64,000 bases of DNA from Roseiarcus sp963726105 (GTDB lineage: Bacteria; Pseudomonadota; Alphaproteobacteria; Rhizobiales; Beijerinckiaceae): the NCBI GenBank assembly GCA_963726105.1, contig CAVSBJ010000019.1:248001-312000 (forward strand), read 5' to 3'. Below the pieces are notes generated by a model that was not told where the DNA came from, made no database searches, and saw only the letters and a program-made list of their open reading frames with translations. This document shows, in pieces, positions 8,259-20,485 of the stretch (positions are counted from its first letter, which is position 1; every line of letters begins with the position of its first letter). The translations under genes and the position numbers were made by a program.

Positions 8259-8762
8259 ATGCCCGACGAACCGAAACCGATCTCAGAGCGGGCGCGCAAG
8301 CGGGCCGCCGGCAAGATCCTCCGCGAGACCCTGAGCAAGCGGCGGGAGGCGTATTTCGAGCTGCTGGTGTCGGGCTACAGCATCGAGCAGATCGCGAGCC
8401 ATGCGAAGGCGAGCGCGTCGGCGGTTCGCCGCGCTGTGGGTCAGGCGCTGGCGAAGCGGCGGCTCGATGCGCCCGAGGACTATGCCCGCCTCCAGGTCGC
8501 GCGGCTGACCAAGGCGCTGCGCTGCGCCGACGTGTCGCTCGAGGAGGGAAACCTGAAGGCGATTGCGCCGTTCCTGAAAGTCGTGCGGGAGCTCAATCTC
8601 TACCACGGCGTCGATCTCGGTTCGGCGCGGCCGGCGCCTGCGACGCTGCCGGAAATCGCGCCGACGGCTCCGCCGCTGGCGCTCACGCACTCGCCCGGAA
8701 TGACTCTCATGGAAGCGTTCGAGGACGAAAAAAGTTGCGCGAAAGCGCAGCCAAGCCTCTGA
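8259..8762 (+). CDS. Helix-turn-helix hypothetical protein
   Basis: A 167-residue protein with a basic N-terminus (SERARKRAAGKIL) and a helix-turn-helix-like segment at about residues 40-75 (SGYSIEQIASHAKASASAVRRAV is the region; IEQIASHA and SAVRRAV are the two helices). A helical segment follows (LTKALRCADVSLEEGNLKAI), then a proline-rich tail. It resembles DNA-binding hypothetical proteins and phage terminase small subunit-like proteins; no family could be named with certainty. A GTG nine bases upstream is an alternative start; the ATG has GGAG only three bases before it. It is transcribed towards, and lies just before, the end of convergent gyrA. Confidence 0.65.
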   Translation: MPDEPKPISERARKRAAGKILRETLSKRREAYFELLVSGYSIEQIASHAKASASAVRRAVGQALAKRRLDAPEDYARLQVARLTKALRCADVSLEEGNLKAIAPFLKVVRELNLYHGVDLGSARPAPATLPEIAPTAPPLALTHSPGMTLMEAFEDEKSCAKAQPSL

Positions 8763-8887
8763 AATCATTCGCCCGCGTAAACTTGTGCGCCCAGCCGGAA
8801 TCCTCGCTTTGAACACCGGTCAGTTCCGGTCGCCGAAGCCCGAATACGGGGTTTCCTGCGGGGCCGCGACCGTGTTGAGGCGCGGCG

Positions 8888-11629
<2,742 letters not shown>

Positions 11630-11938
11630 TGGGAAGAGGTCCTTGACGCCAATCGCGCCATCCGGGTTTAGCCAATTCCGCAGCGCGGCGCCAGTTTTTG
11701 CGGACGCTGGTCGGCTGAAGAGCTCTAAATCGCCGACTGGTTATGGGGGCGAGGCGATCCCCGGCGGGCTCGCGCGGCTTCGCTCTGCGGGAGGGACTCC
11801 GGCTGCGCGGACCAGGTCTGGCGACAGACCCCGCTCGGGGCCTCCGACGAGACCCTTCCGCGAACGCGGAGGCGCGCGCCTCTTCTGCCCTAGGCCTTCG
11901 ACAACGGCGTCGCTGTTGAACCAGCGAACAGCCCTCCG
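11630..11938. other. Gene-free spacer
   Basis: The upstream region of gyrA, GC-rich, with no coding frame or recognisable RNA. It presumably carries the gyrA promoter, which I could not locate with confidence. Confidence 0.3.
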
Positions 11939-11971
11939 AAAGAAAAGGCCGCCCAAACCCCTGGGCGGCCT
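11939..11971 (-). terminator. Rho-independent terminator
   Basis: On the minus strand, a perfect 10-bp stem (AGGCCGCCCA/TGGGCGGCCT, loop of 6) is followed by TTTCTTT. It lies 29 bases beyond the stop of the PEP-CTERM gene and would end its transcript. Confidence 0.8.
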
Positions 11972-12000
11972 GTCGCGGCCGGGAGGCGCGAATGAATGCC

Positions 12001-12663
12001 TCAGCCGAGCGCAGGCGCGAGGCGATCCCGCCGCGAGCGCTTATATCCAGTGAGCGCCAAGCCGACGAAGCCTATGCCCAACATCGCCCAGGTCGACGGC
12101 TCGGGGACCGCGGCGAACTCGAAGTCGCTCGAGCCGGTCGTGAACACGACGCTGCCGTATTTCTCCCGCGTCATGAAAGACACGAGGAAGCCGGGGTCCT
12201 GCGTATTGTTGATGTTGCTGAAGTTCGAATAAAGGTCGGAAGCGAGCACCTGCCCGATTAGCGAGCCCGTCCCGTTGGCGCCGGTGTAGAACGATACGGT
12301 GTTGGTCGCGGCCGGGTTGTTGTCGTTGGGTGAGCCCCAGACGATGGTCAGAGCGTTGCCCGGCCCGTTGAACGTCACCTGGCCGCCCTCGATGTTCCAC
12401 CAAGAGTGGGTCGTGTCGCTGAGGCCGTAGGGATCCCAGCCGGGATTTCCAAATTCAGGCGGATTCGGAGGCATGACGTTGACCTGGCCGATTTGGATCT
12501 GCGCCGTGCCGGTTCCGGCGCCTGGCTGTGCATAGTCGGGGCCGGCCGGGTTCACGCGGCCGTACTCGTTGACTGTTATGCCGTCGATCGTCGCCGCGGA
12601 CGCTGCGGAAGCCCCCAGGATTGTCGCTGCCGCACCTATGACACCCAGAAAAATCTTCTTCAT
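12001..12663 (-). CDS. PEPxxWA-CTERM sorting domain protein
   Basis: A secreted protein of 220 residues. It has a Sec signal peptide (MKKIFLGVIGAAATILG..., likely cut after ASAA or SAAT), a beta-rich body with many Asn, Gly and Thr, and a C-terminal sorting signal: PEPSTWAM, a hydrophobic helix (IGFVGLALTG), then the basic tail YKRSRRDR. In this family the tail is cut by an exosortase and the protein is anchored or released, often with exopolysaccharide export. No exosortase gene is in the window. The gene is followed by a strong terminator. The body has no recognised domain. Confidence 0.9.
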   Translation of the reverse strand: MKKIFLGVIGAAATILGASAASAATIDGITVNEYGRVNPAGPDYAQPGAGTGTAQIQIGQVNVMPPNPPEFGNPGWDPYGLSDTTHSWWNIEGGQVTFNGPGNALTIVWGSPNDNNPAATNTVSFYTGANGTGSLIGQVLASDLYSNFSNINNTQDPGFLVSFMTREKYGSVVFTTGSSDFEFAAVPEPSTWAMLGIGFVGLALTGYKRSRRDRLAPALG

Positions 12664-12816
12664 TGCACGAATTTCCCTAGCTAGTTTGTATTGCCATGAA
12701 CGCCTATCATATGTGGAATGCTTGCGTCAAACTTACATCAAATTAGCGGTTAATTGCGCCATTCGGTCGGCTCAGCGCCGTCCGCGTAGGTGCTCGCCAA
12801 CGGGGCGGTTCGAGGC

Positions 12817-13896
12817 TTACGGGGCGCGGCCGAGCTTGGAGACCTTGCCGTCGTTCCGGCCCTGATTCTCGTCGCGCGCCTCTGACGCCGATCGGCCAGT
12901 CCAGCGGGCGAAAGCATGATTGAACGAGGTCGGTCCCTCGTAGCCGAGCAACCAGGCGATTTGCGCGACCGAAACGCTGGGCTCCTTGACGTATTGGAGC
13001 GCCAGGCTGTGTCGTAAACGATCGACAACTTTCTCGTATCTTGTGTTCTCCTCGCCGAGCTTTTGCGCAAGCGTTCGCTCGGTCAGGCCCAGCGCCTTGG
13101 CGATCGTCTGCCTGTTGGCTTTGCCGTGCGGCAGCAATTTCTGCACTTCGTTCTCGACTGAAGATTGGAGTGTCCCATAAGCTGTGTTGCGCTCCTTCCC
13201 CGCCTCCTCGCAAATGGGCCGAAGTGTCGCCAACAGATGTTGATCTCTGGTGATGAGAGGAATGGCGAGCGTCTCATTCGAAAGGCTGAACTGATCTGCT
13301 AATCCGCTGAACGCGACAGGACAGCCAAAGAAGCGTTCGAACTCCGCTCGATCCGGCTCGCGCGCCAGCGTGAAGCCGACTTGCGTCGGTTGAAAGTCGC
13401 GCCCGGCCATTTCCCGCAAACCCTTGATCAGGGCGGAGACTATGAATTCGGTGTTCTGCCAAGCGAAGTGCCTGGGGACGCCGACGAACTTGATCTCGAC
13501 CGTCACCCCGTCCCGGGATTGGATGAGCTTTGGACGCACCGCTTCATTGACGATGCGGCAATAGCGGGCGGCGAGCGCCAGCGCAGCGCCGATGTCTTCG
13601 GCGGCGGCGGAGACATAGGACAGCAACCCGGCCTCGCGTGGGTTCGTTTTCTGGGCGAGGTGCAATCCAAATTCGCTGTCCCCCAGCGTCTCCGCCGCGA
13701 ATTCAAGGATCTTGCCTTGTGCTACAGCCGCGATGCGACGCTGACTGTTGTCAATGTCGCTCTCCGAAACGCCTGCGCGGCTCAACATCGATGCGATCGG
13801 GACGTCGCGCGCACGAAGGAAGGCCATGGCCTGCCGCGCGGCGAACCCCGTTGCGCTTGGCAGGATTGTTCGACCCGTTTCCACGGTCACGTTCAA
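12817..13896 (-). CDS. AraC family transcriptional regulator
   Basis: A 359-residue regulator of the OruR/ArgR-like group: an N-terminal ligand-binding domain of the arabinose-binding-like type (about residues 20-210; FGLHLAQK, AARYCRIVNEA) and a C-terminal double helix-turn-helix (about 240-340; RTLAQKLGEENTRYEKVVD, SVAQIAWLLGYEGPTSFNHAF). The motif LGY-x-x-PTSFNHAF-RWTG is typical for DNA contact in the second HTH. The ligand and target are unknown; the SDR gene 176 bases away on the same strand is a possible target. Confidence 0.93.
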   Translation of the reverse strand: MNVTVETGRTILPSATGFAARQAMAFLRARDVPIASMLSRAGVSESDIDNSQRRIAAVAQGKILEFAAETLGDSEFGLHLAQKTNPREAGLLSYVSAAAEDIGAALALAARYCRIVNEAVRPKLIQSRDGVTVEIKFVGVPRHFAWQNTEFIVSALIKGLREMAGRDFQPTQVGFTLAREPDRAEFERFFGCPVAFSGLADQFSLSNETLAIPLITRDQHLLATLRPICEEAGKERNTAYGTLQSSVENEVQKLLPHGKANRQTIAKALGLTERTLAQKLGEENTRYEKVVDRLRHSLALQYVKEPSVSVAQIAWLLGYEGPTSFNHAFARWTGRSASEARDENQGRNDGKVSKLGRAP

Positions 13897-14072
13897 CCCT
13901 CCAAGTGCGAAAGCTTATGCGATTGCGCGGCCGATTTGACCGCAATTGGAAGGGGTCAAGGACGAAGGCGCGCGGGATCAGGAAGGGCGCGTTCCCACGA
14001 CCCCGTCATTGGTTATCGGTTTGCTGGACGCCTTAGCTAAGCTGCGCGAGCGTCAGGCGTCAAACCGCGCCG

Positions 14073-14822
14073 TCACCGCCCGCCCGCAACGTCGAGCAGC
14101 GCGCCGGTCACATAGGACGCCGCGTCACTGATCAACCAGACGGCCGTCTCGGCGATTTCCTCGGCAGTGCCCGGGCGCCCCATCGGAGCGGTCGCGCCGA
14201 GAATGCGTGCGCGGTCCGGGTCGCCTCCGCTGGCGTGAATATCGGTGTCGATGAGCCCCGGGCGGATGGCGTTGACCCTGACGCCCTCAGGGCCGAGTTC
14301 CTTGGCTAAACCCAAGGTCAGCGTGTCGATCGCGCCCTTGGACCCGGCATAGTCGACATAGAGGTTCGGCGAGCCGAGGCGCGCGGCGGCTGATGACATC
14401 ATGACGATCGATCCGCCCGCTCCTCCCGAGGACCTCGACAATCGCCGGGCGGCCTCGCGTGCGGTGAGATAGGCGCCGAGCACATTGACCTCGAAGATTC
14501 GCCGCATACGCTCGACGCTTATGTCGACGAGCTTGGCCGTTGGTGCGACGATGCCGGCGTTGGCGATCACCGCGGTCAAAGGCCCGAGCGCCCTGGTCGC
14601 CGCGTGGAACATGCCGAGCACATCGGCTTCGACAGACACGTCGCCTTTGAGCGCGACAGCGCGGCCGCCGCCTTTGGCGATCGTCTCGACGACGGCGTCT
14701 GCCGCTTTTGCATCCTCGTGATAGTTGACGCCGACAGCCCAGCCATTTCGGCCGCCAAGCAGGGCGCAGGCGCGGCCAATGCCGCGCGAGGCGCCGGTGA
14801 CAAGCAGGGCTTTGGCGGACAT
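14073..14822 (-). CDS. SDR family oxidoreductase
   Basis: Classical short-chain dehydrogenase/reductase, 249 residues. The cofactor motif TGASRGIG is at residues 9-16, NAG follows at the end of beta-4, catalytic Ser is in MMSSAAAR, and the YAGSK motif provides Tyr and Lys. The C-terminal part (PMGRPGTAEEIAE, SYVTGALLDVAGGR) is typical of the FabG-like group. The substrate is unknown. It is 39 bases downstream of the glutathione peroxidase gene and probably cotranscribed with it. Confidence 0.93.
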   Translation of the reverse strand: MSAKALLVTGASRGIGRACALLGGRNGWAVGVNYHEDAKAADAVVETIAKGGGRAVALKGDVSVEADVLGMFHAATRALGPLTAVIANAGIVAPTAKLVDISVERMRRIFEVNVLGAYLTAREAARRLSRSSGGAGGSIVMMSSAAARLGSPNLYVDYAGSKGAIDTLTLGLAKELGPEGVRVNAIRPGLIDTDIHASGGDPDRARILGATAPMGRPGTAEEIAETAVWLISDAASYVTGALLDVAGGR

Positions 14823-14861
14823 GTGGAACTCCGGGAGCGGTAAGTCGGAAGCAGAAGGCGT

Positions 14862-15344
14862 TCAGCCGAGCGCTGCCACGATGTCGTTCGCGAGCTCCTC
14901 GGGCTTGGCCGTCGGCGCATAGCGGCGCAGCACGCGGTGGCTGCGGTCGACTAGGAACTTGGTGAAATTCCACTTGATCGCCTGCGTGCCCAAGAGGCCG
15001 GGCGCTTTCTCTTTGAGGGTCTGAAATAGCGGATGAGCGTTCGCGCCATTGACTTCGATCTTGGCGAACATCGGGAACGTCACGTCGTACTTGTCGGTGC
15101 AAAACTTACGGATTGCCGCCTCATCGCCTGGCTCCTGATGGCCGAACTGGTCGCACGGAAATCCGAGCACGGCCAAGCCGCGCTCGCGAAAGCGTCGGTG
15201 CAGCGCTTCGAGCCCTGCGTATTGCGGGGTGAAGCCACACTGGCTTGCGACATTGACGATGAGCAGCGCCTGGTCAGCAAAATCGCCGACCGTGCGCGCC
15301 TCGCCATCGATCGTCTTTATCGCGATTGCGGGGGAAAGGGACAT
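14862..15344 (-). CDS. Glutathione peroxidase family protein
   Basis: A 160-residue thiol peroxidase of the GPx family, cytosolic, reducing hydroperoxides with glutathione or thioredoxin. The peroxidatic residue is Cys36 (NVASQCGFTPQY), and the catalytic set is completed by Gln70 (FPCDQFGHQEPG) and the Trp-Asn pair in IKWNFTKFLV. It is a cysteine rather than selenocysteine enzyme. The second cysteine FCTDKYDV may be the resolving residue. It precedes the SDR gene in the same direction. Confidence 0.95.
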   Translation of the reverse strand: MSLSPAIAIKTIDGEARTVGDFADQALLIVNVASQCGFTPQYAGLEALHRRFRERGLAVLGFPCDQFGHQEPGDEAAIRKFCTDKYDVTFPMFAKIEVNGANAHPLFQTLKEKAPGLLGTQAIKWNFTKFLVDRSHRVLRRYAPTAKPEELANDIVAALG

Positions 15345-15492
15345 CGGGAGAGAACTCCAACTGACCCCACAGCTTTGATCGTCGTCCGGAGCGAGACAGG
15401 GAGCTTTTTATCCTCACAATTTGAAGGTCGGCAAGGACCTTGTGCTAACGCATATTTTCCTTCACTTTCGTCGTGTTCCGGGAGGTGACCCC

Positions 15493-15714
15493 ATGAAAAT
15501 GCCTTTGATCAAGTTCCTCGGAGCGGTGCTTGTTTCCGCCACTCTCTCATCGGCGACTACGCCTGCGTTCGCGTTGGGTGGCTGCGGTCCGAACCGACAT
15601 CGCAATGGATGGGGCCAATGCGTTTGGGGCGGACAAAATCAAGACTGGTGCCTGAGAAGAACTGGCCATCCCGCCACGCGCGCTCCTGACGGGACTTTGC
15701 GCTGTTATCGGTGA
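15493..15714 (+). CDS. Small secreted Gly-Cys-Gly protein
   Basis: A 73-residue protein with a signal peptide (MKMPLIKFLGAVLVSATLSS, cut probably after AFA) and a short mature part with GGCGPNRHRNGWGQC, a second WC and a C-terminal LRCYR. It resembles the GCG-prefixed small cysteine-rich secreted proteins of alphaproteobacteria. The ATG has an excellent Shine-Dalgarno (GGAGGTG, 15481-15487), which decides the start over the upstream in-frame ATG at 15421. The function is unknown. Confidence 0.75.
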   Translation: MKMPLIKFLGAVLVSATLSSATTPAFALGGCGPNRHRNGWGQCVWGGQNQDWCLRRTGHPATRAPDGTLRCYR

Positions 15715-15956
15715 GGGTCGCCTGCCTGATCGGCTTCAGGCGAGTCCATGGACCTCGGACGTCGTTGGCCGAGCCTTCCGCGCCGGTGAAGATTTGGACC
15801 GCCCGGCGCTCGGCATCTAGACCCGGTTCATCGGCGCGGGAGCGATCGCCGATCCCGCGATCGAGGGCGTAAGATCAGAGGCCCACGGATTTTGACGAAC
15901 CGGTTTGTCCTGCGAACTTACGCCGGACACCGCATCTCTTTCCGGGATTTATCGCC

Positions 15957-17371
15957 ATGGCTGCCGCTTTGAAGAGTCGCGCGGACCGATACCAGCTCGG
16001 CAGAGAGCTGCGAGCGCGGACCCCTCGCGAAGCGCATGCGAAGTTGCACGGCGCCCTCAGTCGGGACGCGGTCGCCATACTGGCCGAGTCCGACGCGGAA
16101 CGGGTCCCCGAGCTCGTGCCTGAGCGTTACAAGCGCATGATGGTGGACCCGTTCGGGTTTCTGCGCGGCGCGGCGGCGGTGATGGTGACCGATCTTGCCC
16201 ATCAACCGTTCGCGGGGCGCCGGTGCAAGCCTGCGGCGACTGTCATCTGATGAACTTCGGCGCGTTCAATTCGCCCGAAGACAACATCCTCTTCGACATC
16301 AACGATTTCGACGAGACGCTGCCGGGCGTCGATTTCACCGTCGACCTCAAGCGTCTGGCCGCCAGCGTCGCCGTCGCGGCCAAGGCCGCCGCCATGTCGG
16401 ACAAGCGGGCGCGCAGCCTCGCCGCGAGTACGGTGACCGCTTATCGCGAACACATGTTTGCGCTCATGGATCTGTCTCCGCGCGAGATCTGGCACAGTCG
16501 GATCGATCTTCAGCAGCAGCTGAAGCAGATCGAAAGTCCGCAACTGCGGCGGAGCCTCGCGACGCTGATCCGGCACGCTCAGGCCAGCGGCCTCGACAGG
16601 GACGACAACTTTCCCCATCTTGTCGCCGGCGGCGAGCCCAGGATCGCGGACAAACCGCCAACGATCTTTCACATCAGTCCGAAGACGCTCGGAGGCCGCA
16701 GAATCGACTTTGCGCGCGGGTTCGCGCTTTACCGGGAAACGCTGACGCCCGACCGGTTGGTTCTTCTCGACCGGTACCGGATGATGGATGTCGCTTTCAA
16801 AGCGGTGGGTGTTGGATCAGTCGGCACGATCTGTGTTGTCGGGCTGTTCCTCAGCGGCGACGGCGAGCCTCTCTTCCTCCAAGTCAAGCAGGCGCAACGC
16901 TCTGTCCTCGAGCGACTCTCGGACAGGCTTGCCTACCAGGGCCCGCAAGGCAGGCGCGTGGTCGAGGGACAGCGGATGATGCAGGCGGCGACGGACATTT
17001 TTCTCGGCTGGACCTCGGATGAGCCTTTGGGCGTCGAATTCTATGTTCGCATCCTGAAGAACCGCCGGCTCGGCGCGGTCAGCGAGCTCGCCGAGCAGGC
17101 GGCGCTGTCGGAATACGCAAGGTTGTGCGGCCGGACGCTCGCGCGCTCTCACGCGCGCACCGGCGACCCGGCCGTGATCGCCGGCTATATGGGAAGGAGC
17201 GGGGCGTTCGATGACGCGCTCGCCTCATTCGCCATGGCCTATGCCGAGCAGACCGTGAAGGATCATTCCGCGCTGGTGAAGGCCAAGGGCGGCGCCAAGG
17301 CCGAAGCTCCGCCGAAGACCGCAACGCCGGCGCGAAAGACCGCCACGAAACGGGAGCGGAAGTCGGCTTGA
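15957..17371 (+). pseudogene. DUF2252 protein, frameshifted at 16214-16217
   Basis: Two overlapping frames together give one DUF2252 protein. The first (from ATG 15957) runs through YKRMMVDPFGFLRGAAAVM to TDLAHQPFAG; the second continues PVQACGDCHLMNFGAFNS, DINDFDETLPG and DLKRLAAS to a Lys/Ala-rich tail. Adding one G to the GGGG run at 16214-16217 restores FAG-APVQACGDCH and a protein of 471 residues, the normal family length. The family has a kinase-like fold and no settled function. Because both halves are well conserved, sequencing error is as likely as true inactivation. Confidence 0.85.
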
Positions 17372-17691
17372 GGCGCGGCTTCGGACAGTTGAGTCAGGGG
17401 CCGCAGGAGGAAGGCGACCTTCCCTTTTGCGGGCGGGCGCTGAGGCCGTTTGCGAGTCCGAATCGAACCTTTTCAATTGCTTGCGAGCCGTTTAGCGAGT
17501 CACTCTCCGATCCTCGGCCCGGGCGAGCACCGCGTCCCTGCTATCCCGCGAGGGGCGCCCTCACAGTCTACGCCTCGCGTTGGAGGCAGACCATCGAGAG
17601 CGCCGCGGCGTTCTATGGAGCCACCTCCCAACAAGGCTCTTACAGCGTTAGCTGTTGAACGACTCCGTTGTGGCTGCGTCTGGAGCCTTGC
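17372..17691. other. Gene-free spacer
   Basis: No supported coding frame, RNA gene or terminator was recognised between the DUF2252 gene and the palindromic repeat. Confidence 0.3.
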
Positions 17692-17843
17692 CGTCATGGC
17701 CGGGCTTGACCGACCACCCACGCCGCCCCGTCTCAATGACGAGTCTGAACGTTCGCGCCGCCGGCAAAGGCTTCTGGCAGGTCTCTTGCCGCCAGTTCAG
17801 CACGTCAAACACGTGGATAGCCGGGTCAAGCCCGGCCATGACG
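17692..17843. repeat. Long intergenic inverted repeat (CGTCATGGCCGGG type)
   Basis: A perfect 19-base inverted repeat: CGTCATGGCCGGGCTTGAC at 17692-17710 and its complement at 17825-17843, with further complementary stretches inside (GCAAAGGCTTCTGGC, TGGCCGCC-like). This class of CGTCATGGCCGGGCTTGAC element is common between genes in Rhizobiales. The 17880-18055 stretch after it is markedly AT-rich and holds no gene apart from the run-off of the DUF1697 alternative frame. Confidence 0.85.
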
Positions 17844-18055
17844 CATCAGAGCCGCCATAGCTCTCGGTCTCCCCAAAGAACCAACAGCCACCGTTATAAG
17901 AGCCTTCAACGATTTCGAGCTAATCAATAATAATATCATCACAATCTGAAATTCAAAATAGATTGCGCTGATTTCAAGGAATGCGTTTTATTATCAAAGT
18001 CTTATAACAGATATTTCTATAAATAAGCGAGCAAGGCGTTAAAACCACGCGCGCC

Positions 18056-18559
18056 TTATCCGCCGCCATCGCGGCGAGTTTGGCGACGGTGTTCATGTTC
18101 GCTGCGGTTCCGTCGACGGCTGAGGCAGAGCTTGGAGCGGCCGATCCCGTCCGGATAATGGACAAAGATTTCGCGCGTGCTTGAGCGAACCGCCTCGTTC
18201 GCCTGGCCCTTCACAGTCTTCAGCGCGTCGGGAGGCGGGGCGTGGTCGAGGAAGATCGCGACCGTCCGGCTGGCGGGCTGATCGGGGAAGGGGTTCAAGG
18301 CGACGACTTTCGCCATTTCGGCCGCCGTCCGGACGACCGCCCCGACCGACTTCCCCGCGTAAGCCCTGAGCTCCGCTTCGAGCGCGGCCTTGGCTCCGGC
18401 CTCCGCGCCGTCGCGCTCAGCCACGACATTGCCGCTCGCGATATAGGTGCGCACGTTCCTGAACCCGGCCTTCTCGCACAGCCGTTTGAGCTCGCTCATC
18501 GGCAGCTTGCCCGTTCCGCCGACGTTGACCGCGCGCAAAAGGACAACGAACACGGGCAT
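18056..18559 (-). CDS. DUF1697 protein with a frameshifted C-terminus
   Basis: A 167-residue frame whose first 145 residues match DUF1697: VFVVLLRAVNVGGTGKLPM, TYIASGNVV and FVHYPDGIGRSKL. After SKL the frame turns into a basic, non-homologous tail. The normal ending (GTAANMNTVAKLAAMAA) is present in another minus-strand frame, beginning near 18130 and running to 17974. A small indel near 18115-18135 therefore separates the two. The protein would lose its last conserved helix. The function of the family is unknown. The neighbouring FRG gene starts 3' of nothing shared; the two are on the same strand but not clearly an operon. Confidence 0.8.
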   Translation of the reverse strand: MPVFVVLLRAVNVGGTGKLPMSELKRLCEKAGFRNVRTYIASGNVVAERDGAEAGAKAALEAELRAYAGKSVGAVVRTAAEMAKVVALNPFPDQPASRTVAIFLDHAPPPDALKTVKGQANEAVRSSTREIFVHYPDGIGRSKLCLSRRRNRSEHEHRRQTRRDGGG

Positions 18560-18588
18560 CGCCGGACCTCCGAAGTCCTACGCTTGGA

Positions 18589-19716
18589 TTAATACCTGCT
18601 AGTCAGATGGAAGTTCTGTTCACGCAAGGCCTCACACGCGCCGTCCATTCCTGGGAATAGAGACCCTGCAGTGATTCCCATTAGCGCCAGCTCGCTCAAA
18701 ACCTCCTTCCTAGCCGTTGCAGGCAGATCGATTGCTTGTAAGAATGTCCTTCCGGAAGAGTTTTCGGCATCCCGAATATGACTTTCGATATCATCCACAG
18801 TAGAGACGGTGGAGACCGATTGCTGTGGAACCACCCGGAGATTTTCCAAAGGTAGAGCTTGCATTATAACTACCAAGGGTGGGGAAGGGGCTAGCGCATT
18901 CAGCGCCCAATTCACCTTATTCCATTCAGGGCCGTCAAAAATGAATATTCTGACTTTGTCGTCCGGACCAACTTTGCTCAAGTCAACTGTTCTGTAAGCG
19001 AAAAAGGCAGCAACATAAGGAGATCGCGTCCAATCCAAAAGGGGAGTTGGATATCCGTGGTGTTGAGTTAGATTTATAAAAGCCAAATTCTGCAATGGAT
19101 CTTTTAGATCAAACGTATGCCTCGTCAATGCACTAAGGTAATGGTGTAGTGACCTTATATCATTGGCTTCAAACCAATTTAGATTTGCGCGGCTAGTTCG
19201 ATGAAAGCTCGTCCTTAGTCGCCATTTACTTTTCGATTGCCCCCTAAACAAATATCTGTTGCGCTCCAATTTCTTAGTTACAAAATCTTTGAAGTCGTTC
19301 CAATTGGTGATGTTTAGCGGCTGTAGAGTTGACTGATCGCCCGCACTGCTTCGTTTCGCGGTGGCATTTCCCCAACCACCAATCGAGGTAGTCCAGTTTA
19401 TGCTGAGCTCTTCGGACTCAGCTAGATTGAGCTCGACATTGCAGTGAGTAGGAAACTGAATCCCGCGGCTGTGCAGCTGAGCCACGTTATCCAGTCTTCC
19501 CCAGTAATCAAAGGCTCGAAGCGGTAAGTTATCAAGCTTTTGTGAAGTCAGGCGCGATGTAGTTGAGAATGAGAGGGCCGTGCTTGGCATTTCAAATTTG
19601 TCATCCCTCGCGAAAGCGACTCCCTCGAAGCGCTCATCAATCTCATCGATATCTAGAACAAGGACACCTTCGTTTGACCCTTTATATCGCGCAATCCATT
19701 GACCTCCTAAGAGCAT
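18589..19716 (-). CDS. FRG domain protein
   Basis: A 375-residue protein with an FRG domain at about residues 135-245: the eponymous FRGQ at 157-160, then TQHHGYPTPLLDWTRSPYVA at 217-236 and AFFAY. The first 130 residues form an extra beta-rich domain of unknown kind, and a C-terminal helical part ends with EQNFHLTSRY. FRG proteins are often found among prophage, defence and other accessory genes; their activity is not established. The gene is visibly AT-richer than its neighbours, which suggests horizontal acquisition. It lies 94 bases from the end of ssb on the same strand. Confidence 0.85.
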   Translation of the reverse strand: MLLGGQWIARYKGSNEGVLVLDIDEIDERFEGVAFARDDKFEMPSTALSFSTTSRLTSQKLDNLPLRAFDYWGRLDNVAQLHSRGIQFPTHCNVELNLAESEELSINWTTSIGGWGNATAKRSSAGDQSTLQPLNITNWNDFKDFVTKKLERNRYLFRGQSKSKWRLRTSFHRTSRANLNWFEANDIRSLHHYLSALTRHTFDLKDPLQNLAFINLTQHHGYPTPLLDWTRSPYVAAFFAYRTVDLSKVGPDDKVRIFIFDGPEWNKVNWALNALAPSPPLVVIMQALPLENLRVVPQQSVSTVSTVDDIESHIRDAENSSGRTFLQAIDLPATARKEVLSELALMGITAGSLFPGMDGACEALREQNFHLTSRY

Positions 19717-19810
19717 CGTTAGACTCTAGCCTGAAGCCCACTCGTAACCGACTTCACCATCCGCGTTGTTCTTCCTACGTCCTTCCCTCCGGAAAGGGAG
19801 AGGCAGGCGG

Positions 19811-20314
19811 TCAGAACGGAATGTCGTCGTCGATCTCGCCCGCGCCGGCCCCGCCGCCGCCGGAGAGGGCCGGGCGGCGCTCGCTGGTCGCGGCGCGGTT
19901 GAAGCCTGAACTCCGGGGGGCCCCTTCCTCGGGGAAGCTGTCGCGACCCTCGCCGCCGCCGCCGCGCGAGTCGAGCAGCTGCATTTCGCCTCGGAAGCGC
20001 TGCAGCACGACTTCGGTCGTGTAGCGGTCGGCGCCGCTCTGGTCCTGCCATTTGCGCGTCTGCAGCTGGCCTTCGATGTAAACTTTCGTGCCCTTCTTGC
20101 AATATTGCTCGGCGACCTTGCCAAGGTTCTCGTTGAAGATCACGACATTGTGCCATTCGGTGCGCTCCTTGCGCTCGCCCGAGGCCTTGTCGCGCCACGT
20201 TTCGGAGGTGGCGACCGAGAAGCTCACCACCTGGTCGCCGGAATTGAGCCGCCGGACGTCGGGGTCCTTGCCCAGATTGCCGACCAGAATGACTTTGTTG
20301 ACGCTGCCCGCCAT
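19811..20314 (-). CDS. ssb: Single-stranded DNA-binding protein
   Basis: SSB of 167 residues: an OB fold at about 1-110 (MAGSVNKVILVGNLGKDPDV, FSVATSETWRDK, EWHNVVIFNE, GTKVYIEGQLQTRKW), a Gly-rich linker, and the acidic tip DDDIPF that recruits partner proteins. It protects single strands in replication, recombination and repair. The ATG at 20314 has GGAGAGG upstream; the longer frame upstream reads into a repeat and is not coding. It is divergent from uvrA, with an SOS box in between. Confidence 0.97.
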   Translation of the reverse strand: MAGSVNKVILVGNLGKDPDVRRLNSGDQVVSFSVATSETWRDKASGERKERTEWHNVVIFNENLGKVAEQYCKKGTKVYIEGQLQTRKWQDQSGADRYTTEVVLQRFRGEMQLLDSRGGGGEGRDSFPEEGAPRSSGFNRAATSERRPALSGGGGAGAGEIDDDIPF

Positions 20315-20331
20315 GATCCTCTCCTCGCCGA

Positions 20332-20485
20332 CTTGTAGGCGCTGTCGCTGACCGCGCCGGCCACGCTCACCGAGCGCGGCTACAAAAACGCCCGCCGCGC
20401 CCGCCAAGCGCGGAAACATCTGACCTCTTGTAGACGCGGTCGGCGACCGCGTCTGCCGCGCTCAGCGAGCGCAGCGACAAAAACA
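20332..20485. repeat. Two imperfect direct repeats of about 59 bases
   Basis: The units 20332-20390 and 20427-20485 both run TTGTAG-CGC-GTCG-CGACCGCG ... CGCTCA-CGAGCGC ... ACAAAAAC. Each unit contains internal complementary parts. They lie between ssb and the SOS box, in the leader of ssb, so they could shape its transcript. Confidence 0.7.
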
